From the NCBI GenBank assembly GCA_039029935.1, contig JBCCFC010000550.1, positions 1-8,671 on the forward strand: a stretch of DNA of 8,671 nt, given 5' to 3'. Below are positions 1 to 6,192 of this stretch, one piece after another. A program made the position numbers and the translations under genes. The DNA comes from G039029935 sp039029935 (GTDB lineage: Bacteria > Chloroflexota > Anaerolineae > Caldilineales > Caldilineaceae). The notes beneath the pieces are model-generated. The model was not told where the DNA came from. It saw only the letters and a program-made list of their open reading frames with translations, and did no database searches. Every line of letters starts with the position of its first letter. Position 1 is the first letter of the stretch.

Positions 1-810
1 AAAAATTACTTGGCAGACTTGCGAGACTTCGGTACCTATCTGGTTATTGGCGAGAATATCATCAATGAGCCATTTATTTCACGTGAAGAAGAAACCGAAC
101 AGAGCAGCATCGATGTTGGGGAAAGTATCCAACGTGCGTTGTATTCGCCCCAATCGTTGTCAAGTTCAGATGTCAACACATTACATGGATCAATTGGGAC
201 ATCATCAACAGTTCAGTTGATGCGGAATATTGAAAGACAAGAAATTACGCGCAAACCAGTTCTAAAATCTGTCTATGAGCCGATTGGCGTTCCTCAGCCC
301 CAAATTCAACGAACATCGACAGTAACCTCAGCAAAGAACCCAAATGAGGACACGGCTGATGATTTTGCTCGCAAAATGAAGTCTGGACAGCCCATTATCC
401 AAAATCACCGTACTGGAGAAGATGATCGCATTCAGCTTTCAAGAAATTACATCCAACGAAATGAAAATGATAAGCAGCCTACCATGCAACCTGGTACAGG
501 CTTTGATGGGGGGCCAATTACGGAAAATCTCGACACAAAACTAGATAATGTAATGAGGCAGACGGGCTCAACTGATTCTCAAATTCAATCTGAGTTAAAA
601 TCCCAAGGAATTGGTGGGGAAGCCCGATTTATTGAACATCCCCAATTGGCAAGAGAGTTTAATTCAGTAGGATTGACATCTACTAAGTATCCAAACAAAG
701 CCATTGTGTCAAGTTTGAGTAAGAAAGATGTTATGCGTCATGAAACTGGTCACATGTTTGGCAATGGGGGTCTCCAAGTAATGCGTAAGACCGAAGAGGG
801 TGAAGGATAA
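1..810 (+). CDS. IQR-leader protein with C-terminal HETGHMFG metallopeptidase-like motif (putative effector; 5' end uncertain)
   Basis: I do not recognise a full family. The frame is open to the window edge. A TTG at 10 would give 266 residues (numbering used here), but no ribosome site is visible, so the gene may begin upstream. Residues 38-101 form a leader shared with the next gene: SIQRALYSPQSL, DVNTLHGSIG, QLMR, KSVYEPI and IQR, with IQR at 40-42, 99-101 and 148-150. The GNRAV core seen in the neighbour is changed to GTSST. Residues 100-200 are polar and probably disordered. Residues 244-251 read HETGHMFG, which matches the metzincin pattern HExxHxxG (zinc ligands H244 and H248, catalytic E245). 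The third-ligand position, residue 254, is Gly instead of His or Asp, and the chain ends 12 residues later. Inference: a small toxin or effector protease, or a truncated and possibly inactive one. A bona fide HExxH protease with a distal ligand upstream is also possible. Confidence 0.6.
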   Translation, partial: KNYLADLRDFGTYLVIGENIINEPFISREEETEQSSIDVGESIQRALYSPQSLSSSDVNTLHGSIGTSSTVQLMRNIERQEITRKPVLKSVYEPIGVPQPQIQRTSTVTSAKNPNEDTADDFARKMKSGQPIIQNHRTGEDDRIQLSRNYIQRNENDKQPTMQPGTGFDGGPITENLDTKLDNVMRQTGSTDSQIQSELKSQGIGGEARFIEHPQLAREFNSVGLTSTKYPNKAIVSSLSKKDVMRHETGHMFGNGGLQVMRKTEEGEG

Positions 811-837
811 TTAATTATCTTCATCATAATATAGGTG

Positions 838-882
838 AGTTAGCGTAGACATCCAACGCTAGGGTGTCTACGCTATTTTTTT
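838..882 (+). terminator. Rho-independent terminator, first copy of tsaD-tail-derived repeat
   Basis: A perfect 11-bp stem (TAGCGTAGACA / TGTCTACGCTA, 841-851 and 865-875) extends by TCC/GGG (one G-T pair) to 14 bp around a 7-nt loop and is followed by seven T. It begins 28 nt after the stop codon of the HETGH-motif gene, so it should end that transcript. The 45-nt block is 42/45 identical to 3590-3634. Read on the minus strand it encodes KNSVDTLALDVYAN, the same peptide as the TsaD C-terminus; all three differences are synonymous in that frame. A TAA stop replaces the Gln codon directly before it, so it is not part of a functional tsaD. Confidence 0.85.
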
Positions 883-914
883 ATAGACGTTTTGCGTTGA
901 TCTGGAGCTTGCAT

Positions 915-3572
915 ATGAATACGTCCACAAAAAGTACAAAGAAGGAAAGCTCTCCTCAACGTACACCTTCGACTGTATCCTTACAGCCAACACTCAGCCC
1001 ACATCTACATTCTCCATTAATCCATCGAGTGCCAAAACCTGACTCAGACAATCCAGAAGGGATGACGGGTCAGAGCATCCAGCGTGCCCTCTACACACCA
1101 CAGTCTTTGACACGTCATGATGTCAACCATCTGCAAAGCACGGTTGGTAATCGGGCGGTGATTCAATTGTTGCGTCATGCGCAGGATAAGCAGAAACGGG
1201 ATATAGAAAAACCAGATATCCAGCGGTCTCCATCTTCGGGTGTCATGAAAGCGATTTATGAACCGATCAAGATTCCAGAGCGAACCAATATGGACGTGTC
1301 CTCTATCCAGCGATCAACGTTCACACCTTATACAAGACACAGGGACATAGGGCGTCCAAAAATTTCTCGATATTCTCACACTGCCTATACAGCCATTGAC
1401 CACAATGGTGTGACGCCACCTACGCAAAAACAACAGCCTCAGCAACAGCAATCGACACCAATGCAGGGGCATATCTCACGAACGACAACGCCGCTTCCTG
1501 TGAATACGCCACAGCCAATACCTCAGCAGCAGCCACACACAGGGAACGTGATCCAGCGAGGCTGGAGGGATGGACTCAAGTCATTTGGTAAGGGTGCTGG
1601 AAAAGTTTTGGGGAGTACTTTGTTGGGGCCACTCTGGTCTGGGGGCAAAGCTGCCAAGCAGAAGTACGACAAAAAAGATCACTGGTATGGACATGGCTAT
1701 CACAAATATAGCCATAAAACAGGCGAACAACTCAAAGATCCATATGGCGGGCCGAACCTTGCGAGATTCGCCAAAGTTCTCCAATACATTTCCATTGCTG
1801 CTGGTGATCTTATGCGCTGGGGCGGGTCGATTGCGCTTGTCAGCGGCAGCATCGCCCTGATTCCGGGTATGCAAGGTGCATTAGCATTCGCCACCCCAGC
1901 CGCTGCAATCGCAGGTATTGGCGCGGCCATTACGGTTGGCTTCCGCAGCATCCTGCAGGCATGGACCAGCGAACGGACCAACTATCTGTATTCTCTCATG
2001 AAAGATAAACGGAGTCGCGGGGAGACTGTCAGCCAAGAAGAAATGCAGGCGTACAAGAATGCACACGACGAGCATTCTTACAATCGCTATCAATATAGCC
2101 TCAATGCAGTGGCAACCTTTCTTGCCCTTCTTACGGGTATGTCTGCGGAAGCGGCTGGTGGTGCGCCAAATGTCGACAGTGCGTTCAAGGAAACGGTTGG
2201 GCTTTCTAAAGCAGGCGTCAATAATGTCGAGGTCATCAGCGCGGGTGTGGGTGCAACAGGCGCACAGGTCCTAGATGTAGTTAATCCGGCTTTACTGGCG
2301 GAACTCAAACTCAACAAGCCTGACTTTGATAGACGGCAAAGCACGATAACCATGGATGATAAGGAACGACAACATAGCTTCACCTTGGGGCAAATAGATA
2401 ACTCGCCAACCGATGTTCTTACCTTTGATACGCTCCCAGCACCACCGAAAGGTAACACATTATATTCAGGCAGCATGTTGGTACTGAACCCGCTAAAATT
2501 AGTTGTGCGTGCATGTAAGGCGATTGTCAATATCTGTCGAGCCATTCACAATTCCTATAGAGGCACAGAAACTCATCAAGAGTTGCGCGGGAACAAACCA
2601 AGTACCCACAAGGATAGTCAAGAGGGCTGGGGACACAAATCGTGGCGGCATTTCCGTAATTTCTTCCGGGGCAAGTCGAAACAACTCAAACCGGATGATA
2701 CCGTTGGGGATGGCGATGATGGTGGGCTCCACAAATTTGCACGCGGGTTCATGAATCTTTTCCGCAGCCGTACCGAGCAACTTGATTCGGATGGCAAAAC
2801 TTACACAAACAATAGTTGGTATGCAGGTCGTGCACGCACGGGCTTGAAAGGCTTAGGTGCGCTCGCTAGCGGCATAGTTGGTGGCGTGGTCGGTTCTGTT
2901 AGTGGCGCACTCGGCGGGCTTGCTGGTGGTGTTAGGAATGGAGCAACAGGAGGCTGGAACCTGATTGATTCACCTGACAATAGTACACCGCTACCGCAAA
3001 CGGACTCACCGAAAGAGTGGATCACAACGCGAGGACGGCGTGCATGGGATAATATCTGGCGGTACACGGTAAAGGGTATTGCTGGCTTTTCTGGCGGAGT
3101 CCTTGGTCTAATCGGTGGCACTATTGGTGGTGCTATTACTGGTCTAGTAATGGGTGCATATAAGGGTGGCAAAGCAGGCTTAGGTGGCCCACGGGCTGGA
3201 CAGATTGTCGCCGAAGGTACGTGGAACCTTATTACTAAGAAAACACCATGGTTAAGGGATATTCCTGTTGTCCGTGAGGTCCTTGGTGCGGCTCTTGGGC
3301 TTACGATGGGAACCATCAGCATGGGTATGCAACCTGCTGTCGGTGGTATCACAGCGGGTATTGGTGTTGGCAAGGGGGCCTTTGAAAGCGACAATATCTA
3401 CAATTTACCAAAATCCGCAAGCAAGATGGTCGAAGGGGCTGATGCACTCTACAACCCCAAAGCATGGTTGGCCAGCGTGATGGCGAATGCACAGACCAAT
3501 GAGACCAAAACGCAGGCATTCATGAAAGAACTGATTTCGGTCACTGAGTTGATGAAGAAATATGGCATATAA
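915..3572 (+). CDS. Large IQR-leader protein with Q/P linker and glycine-zipper membrane segments (putative exported effector)
   Basis: 885 residues from the ATG at 915, chosen because GGAG (904-907) lies 7 nt upstream. A GTG at 864 is in frame but sits inside the terminator of the previous gene. Residues 54-133 are the leader shared with the upstream gene, here with an intact GNRAVIQLLR (78-87); IQR occurs at 55-57, 102-104, 131-133 and 213-215. Residues 167-208 are rich in Gln, Pro and Thr. A charge-free hydrophobic stretch at 303-343 can form a helical hairpin, and 396-412 is another apolar segment. Blocks at 643-673, 721-760 and 789-821 are dense in GxxxG and small residues, typical of packed membrane helices. 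There is no classical signal peptide and only two Cys (534, 541). From the family look I recall GN.AV..L and repeated [IVL]QR motifs in DUF4157-type and eCIS-associated cargo; this is resemblance, not an alignment. Inference: a leader-guided membrane-inserting effector. A structural surface protein is an alternative. Confidence 0.7.
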   Translation: MNTSTKSTKKESSPQRTPSTVSLQPTLSPHLHSPLIHRVPKPDSDNPEGMTGQSIQRALYTPQSLTRHDVNHLQSTVGNRAVIQLLRHAQDKQKRDIEKPDIQRSPSSGVMKAIYEPIKIPERTNMDVSSIQRSTFTPYTRHRDIGRPKISRYSHTAYTAIDHNGVTPPTQKQQPQQQQSTPMQGHISRTTTPLPVNTPQPIPQQQPHTGNVIQRGWRDGLKSFGKGAGKVLGSTLLGPLWSGGKAAKQKYDKKDHWYGHGYHKYSHKTGEQLKDPYGGPNLARFAKVLQYISIAAGDLMRWGGSIALVSGSIALIPGMQGALAFATPAAAIAGIGAAITVGFRSILQAWTSERTNYLYSLMKDKRSRGETVSQEEMQAYKNAHDEHSYNRYQYSLNAVATFLALLTGMSAEAAGGAPNVDSAFKETVGLSKAGVNNVEVISAGVGATGAQVLDVVNPALLAELKLNKPDFDRRQSTITMDDKERQHSFTLGQIDNSPTDVLTFDTLPAPPKGNTLYSGSMLVLNPLKLVVRACKAIVNICRAIHNSYRGTETHQELRGNKPSTHKDSQEGWGHKSWRHFRNFFRGKSKQLKPDDTVGDGDDGGLHKFARGFMNLFRSRTEQLDSDGKTYTNNSWYAGRARTGLKGLGALASGIVGGVVGSVSGALGGLAGGVRNGATGGWNLIDSPDNSTPLPQTDSPKEWITTRGRRAWDNIWRYTVKGIAGFSGGVLGLIGGTIGGAITGLVMGAYKGGKAGLGGPRAGQIVAEGTWNLITKKTPWLRDIPVVREVLGAALGLTMGTISMGMQPAVGGITAGIGVGKGAFESDNIYNLPKSASKMVEGADALYNPKAWLASVMANAQTNETKTQAFMKELISVTELMKKYGI

Positions 3573-3575
3573 TCA

Positions 3576-4673
3576 TTAGGTCAGGGGCAAGTTAGCGTAG
3601 ACATCCAGAGCAAGGGTGTCTACGCTATTTTTTTGCAATGTGTCTTGGCTCTCAGTCTGTTGCCATCGATAGTAGGCCGCTGCCCCAATCATGGCCGCAT
3701 TGTCTGTACACAAAAAGAGCGGCGGGATGTAGCAGGGAATACCCAATGCAGCAAAGGCGGCCTGTGACTGCTCTCGTAACAGTGCATTGGCACTGACACC
3801 ACCACAAATACACACCTGCGCGACATTGTAGGCTTGTGCTGCATCGACCGTCTTTTTGACCAACACATCCACAACCGCTTGTTGGAACCCAGCAGCAATA
3901 TCGGCCATACGTTGCGGCTCCTGCCAATTCTCGTCGCCATGCACCTTTTTGAGTTGCCGAATCAAGTTGAGCATGGCCGTCTTCAAACCAGAGAAGCTAA
4001 AGTTAAAGCGATGCTCTTTCTGTTTGGACTTTGTGCCAATCAGCGGTCGTGGGATATCAAAGACGGTCGCGTCCCCTGTCATCGCTGCCCGCTGAATGGC
4101 TGGCCCACCCGGAAAGCCCAAGTTAAGTAGGCGCGCCACCTTGTCAAACGCTTCCCCCGCCGCATCATCCAACGTCCCGCCCAGCCGTTCATAGTCGCCA
4201 TGCCCACGCATGAGAATCAACTCAGTGTGACCACCGGAGACAATCAGGTGCAAGGCTGGAAAACGGTCAGGTGACTGTTCTGCATCGCCAGTACTGTCGG
4301 TGATGAGCCAGTTGCTGTAAATATGCCCTTCGAGATGATTGACAGGCAATAGCGGTAACCCACTGGCAAAACTCATCCCCTTGGCCGCGTTGACACCCAC
4401 AAGCAGACTGCCCGACAGTCCAGGCCCATGTGTCACCGCAATGGCGTCGAGCGCGGACAGGTTATCGACATTGGCCTCGGTCAGTGCTTGCTCAATCACG
4501 GGCTGGATGGAAAGCACATGTTGTCGGCTGGCAACTTCGGGGAAGATGCCACCAAAGCGACGGTGCAGGTCAATTTGTGTCGCCACCACATTGCTGCGGA
4601 TGTATCGCCCATCCTCGATGATGGCGGCGGCAGTTTCGTCACAGCTTGTTTCGATTGCTAGAATTTTTGTCAT
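3576..4673 (-). CDS. tsaD: tRNA N6-adenosine threonylcarbamoyltransferase TsaD
   Basis: Transfers the threonylcarbamoyl group from TC-AMP to A37 of ANN-decoding tRNAs, forming t6A in the cytoplasm with TsaB and TsaE (neither is in the window). The 365 residues show the complete family signature: ETSCDET (8-14), metal-ligand pair H113 and H117 in NHLEGH, VSGGHT (145-150), DDAAGEAFDK, GFPGGPA, NFSFSGLKTA, GGVSANALLR, and CTDNAAM with ligand D324. The ATG at 4673 is preferred because AGGA (4682-4685) lies 8 nt upstream and MTKILAIETSCDET is the usual family start; an upstream ATG at 4727 would add 18 untypical residues. The last 18 residues overlap the terminator hairpin of the convergent gene, and the two stop codons lie 3 nt apart. 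No key residue is missing. Confidence 0.96.
   Translation of the reverse strand: MTKILAIETSCDETAAAIIEDGRYIRSNVVATQIDLHRRFGGIFPEVASRQHVLSIQPVIEQALTEANVDNLSALDAIAVTHGPGLSGSLLVGVNAAKGMSFASGLPLLPVNHLEGHIYSNWLITDSTGDAEQSPDRFPALHLIVSGGHTELILMRGHGDYERLGGTLDDAAGEAFDKVARLLNLGFPGGPAIQRAAMTGDATVFDIPRPLIGTKSKQKEHRFNFSFSGLKTAMLNLIRQLKKVHGDENWQEPQRMADIAAGFQQAVVDVLVKKTVDAAQAYNVAQVCICGGVSANALLREQSQAAFAALGIPCYIPPLFLCTDNAAMIGAAAYYRWQQTESQDTLQKNSVDTLALDVYANLPLT
3590..3634 (+). terminator. Rho-independent terminator embedded in the 3' coding end of tsaD (second copy of repeat)
   Basis: A 14-bp stem (3593-3606 / 3614-3627, one G-T pair) with loop AGAGCAA and seven T starts 18 nt after the stop of the large effector-like gene. 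It should terminate that transcript. The same bases on the minus strand are codons 348-361 of tsaD. In the tsaD direction the hairpin is preceded by A7 and not followed by a T tract, so tsaD transcription is not expected to stop here. It is nearly identical to the hairpin at 838-882. Confidence 0.85.
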
Positions 4674-4748
4674 GGTTTGTGTCCTGTTTCCATCCAATAA
4701 TCGTGAATGATTCGGTCTGTCTCTCAACGAGTGACTATTTTAGTCGCA

Positions 4749-4762
4749 ACAATCGTGATTGT
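4749..4762. promoter_or_regulatory. Palindrome ACAATC-GT-GATTGT between divergent tsaD and oxygenase genes
   Basis: A 6-bp dyad with a 2-nt centre lies in the 223-nt divergent intergenic region. A second small dyad, GACTA-TTT-TAGTC (4733-4745), is adjacent. The AATCGTGA core recurs at 4699-4706 and 5777-5784. It could be an operator for a helix-turn-helix regulator of either gene; no regulator is visible in the window. The match could be chance. Confidence 0.25.
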
Positions 4763-4813
4763 AAAGTTGTGGTGGCAAGTGTATAACTCGGTATGGGGTA
4801 TTCAAAAGTAGTT

Positions 4814-4841
4814 TTGGTATTTTAGGTAGGTACGATAGAAT
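4814..4841 (+). promoter_or_regulatory. Probable sigma70-type promoter of the oxygenase gene
   Basis: TTGGTA (4814-4819), a 16-nt spacer and TAGAAT (4836-4841) match the -35 and -10 consensus at 4/6 and 5/6 positions. The predicted transcript start, about 4848, lies after the in-frame ATG at 4840. This supports translation from the ATG at 4897, which has a clear ribosome site. Confidence 0.45.
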
Positions 4842-4896
4842 GATCGAGAATCGTTTAATTTATCGTATCAGCGTAATCATAGTACAGGAGCAATCA

Positions 4897-5760
4897 ATGA
4901 CAGCCTTTAACGCGGCCAAGCGCGAGCAATTTGCACAGGATGGCTTTTATCTATTTGAGCAGGTATTAGAGTCAGCATTTGTGGAGAAACTGCAAACACT
5001 TAGCGATGATATTCTCGCACAGCAAGATGCTGCCCACTTTGAAGAGCAACGCACCACAGGCAGTATGGTCCTCATCGACTGGGAGATGGCCTATCAGCAC
5101 GATATCATGGCCGAGCTCATCGCCCATCCCAAGATGATGGGGGTGCTGGCCGAGTTGGGCTTTGATGACCCCAAGTTTGGGCATGGCCGTGTCATCAGCA
5201 AGCCACCCCACAGCCCGCCCCTCTTCTGGCACGAGGATGGTCGCTTCTGGGATGATCCGGTCAGCTATACACCGCAGCCGATTCAGTGCTTTATCATGGT
5301 CTATCTCACCCCAACCACGCCAGAGAATGGCTGTCTGCGTGTGATACCGGGGTCACACCGCAAACGTCATGCCCTACACGATGCCGCCGCAGCCATGCAC
5401 ACCGATGCCCTACGCACCTATGAAGACCCTGACCATATCCAATTTCAACACGCCGAGGGTGAGGTCGATGTCTCCGTCAACGTCGGTGATGTCGTCTTTG
5501 GCTATGGCAACATCTTTCACGCCGCCCATGCCAACCGTACCGACGAGCGCAGAACTGTGCTGACGCTGTGGTATTATCCCGACTTTGTGAACTTGCCAGA
5601 ACGGACACAGGCGACCGTGCAGCATTTGGAGGGGCGCAATCGCATGACAGAGAGTGATGTGGGTGCTTGGCAGAAAGCGATGGAGCCGATGAAGATTCTG
5701 TATGATGGGGATGCCGAGCCGATTGAGCAGCAGTGGGTGCCGGGGGAGCAGTTGAAATAG
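4897..5760 (+). CDS. Phytanoyl-CoA dioxygenase (PhyH) family Fe(II)/2-oxoglutarate oxygenase
   Basis: A 287-residue cytosolic non-haem iron oxygenase of the PhyH family. These enzymes hydroxylate a substrate while decarboxylating 2-oxoglutarate to succinate. The facial triad is visible: H112 and D114 in FWHEDGRF, and distal H208 in NIFHAAHANRTDERR. N213 at +5 and R219 at +11 from H208 match the human PhyH pattern (H264, R275), so R219 should bind 2-oxoglutarate. An IPGSHRKRH-like segment, common in this family, precedes the distal His. The start is fixed by AGGAG (4886-4890) 6 nt upstream; the in-frame ATG at 4840 has no such site. The substrate cannot be read from sequence: bacterial members act on diverse small molecules and no pathway partner is adjacent. 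It is divergent from tsaD and appears monocistronic. Confidence 0.88.
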   Translation: MTAFNAAKREQFAQDGFYLFEQVLESAFVEKLQTLSDDILAQQDAAHFEEQRTTGSMVLIDWEMAYQHDIMAELIAHPKMMGVLAELGFDDPKFGHGRVISKPPHSPPLFWHEDGRFWDDPVSYTPQPIQCFIMVYLTPTTPENGCLRVIPGSHRKRHALHDAAAAMHTDALRTYEDPDHIQFQHAEGEVDVSVNVGDVVFGYGNIFHAAHANRTDERRTVLTLWYYPDFVNLPERTQATVQHLEGRNRMTESDVGAWQKAMEPMKILYDGDAEPIEQQWVPGEQLK

Positions 5761-5784
5761 GGCTTATTGGATATGAATCGTGAT

Positions 5785-5814
5785 GGATGAATACATAACA
5801 ATCGGTGTTCATCC
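5785..5814 (+). terminator. Hairpin downstream of the oxygenase gene
   Basis: GGATGAATAC (5785-5794) pairs with GTGTTCATCC (5805-5814) through 10 bp including one G-T, with a 10-nt loop. It starts 24 nt after the oxygenase stop. No T tract follows, so it may be a factor-dependent terminator or mRNA-stabilising hairpin and not an intrinsic terminator. Apart from this hairpin and the toxin promoter, 5761-5868 shows nothing. Confidence 0.35.
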
Positions 5815-5831
5815 TCAGGCAATCAACAAAG

Positions 5832-5859
5832 TTGACGAAGCTTTCGTTATCAGTATAAT
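5832..5859 (+). promoter_or_regulatory. Strong promoter with operator-like dyad driving the RelE/ParE-type TA operon
   Basis: TTGACG (5832-5837), a 16-nt spacer and a perfect TATAAT (5854-5859) form a near-consensus sigma70 promoter. The palindrome ACGAA-GCT-TTCGT (5835-5847) overlaps the -35 box and spacer, a typical place for autorepression by a toxin-antitoxin complex. The expected transcript start (about 5865-5868) falls only 1-4 nt before the toxin ATG. Confidence 0.7.
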
Positions 5860-5868
5860 AAATGCATT

Positions 5869-6192
5869 ATGACATCGAACCCAAAATATGAAATCGTCTA
5901 TGATGCCGAGTTTATCCGGAGTATGCGTACCATTGATAAAAAGTACCGTTCGATGATTCGGCGCACTATTCAAGCGCAATTGCAATTTGAACCAGAGGTT
6001 GAAACACGCAACCGAAAGCCAATCCAAGAGCCAAATTATTTTGATGCGCAGTGGGAACTTCGACTCGGGCCTAATAATCGTTTTCGTGTTCTCTATCGTG
6101 TTGAAAATGATGTATGCGAAGTGTGTGCTGTGGCAGTAGGCGTTAAAATACGTAACCAAGTGTATATTGGTGGGGAGGCAACTACTTTATGA
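5869..6192 (+). CDS. RelE/ParE-family toxin of a type II toxin-antitoxin system
   Basis: 107 residues, the usual length for this fold. Residues 7-40 form the amphipathic helical start (YEIVYDAEFIRSM...IDKKYRSMIRR). The diagnostic stretch is ETRNRKP (45-51), then WELRLGPNNRFRVLYRV (62-78) and AVGVKIRNQVYIGGE (89-103). I recall this pattern from the RelE/ParE branch annotated near Phd-type antitoxins. RelE members cleave ribosome-bound mRNA and ParE members poison gyrase; the sequence alone does not decide which. The basic residues R49, K50, R65, R71 and R73 are candidates for the active surface. The gene overlaps the following gene by 4 nt (ATGA), so the toxin comes first as in HigBA-type operons. 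There is no Shine-Dalgarno, and the promoter position implies a leaderless or almost leaderless message. Confidence 0.8.
   Translation: MTSNPKYEIVYDAEFIRSMRTIDKKYRSMIRRTIQAQLQFEPEVETRNRKPIQEPNYFDAQWELRLGPNNRFRVLYRVENDVCEVCAVAVGVKIRNQVYIGGEATTL

Noticed and set aside
864..914. Upstream GTG start extending the large effector-like protein by 17 residues
   Set aside because: It lies inside the terminator hairpin of the preceding gene with no ribosome site, whereas the ATG at 915 has GGAG 7 nt upstream.
811..914. Left tsaD-tail copy considered as a surviving functional small gene
   Set aside because: The minus-strand frame is interrupted by TAA immediately before the conserved peptide and stops soon after; no start or ribosome site is present.
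1411..1560. CAG/CAA-rich tract considered as a tandem repeat or CRISPR-like array
   Set aside because: It is low-complexity Gln/Pro coding sequence without regular repeat-spacer periodicity.
2801..3394. 197-residue minus-strand open frame opposite the glycine-zipper region
   Set aside because: Pro/Ala-rich antisense translation of Gly/Thr codons; no ribosome site or family motif. Other antisense frames at 1581-1874 and 2090-2545 were rejected for the same reason.
4339..4710. 123-residue plus-strand open frame opposite the tsaD N-terminus
   Set aside because: Shadow of a clearly coding tsaD; composition is that of an antisense translation and no motif is present.
4674..4727. 18-residue N-terminal extension of TsaD from an upstream ATG
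   Set aside because: TsaD proteins normally start just before ILAIETSCDET, and AGGA sits 8 nt before the ATG at 4673.
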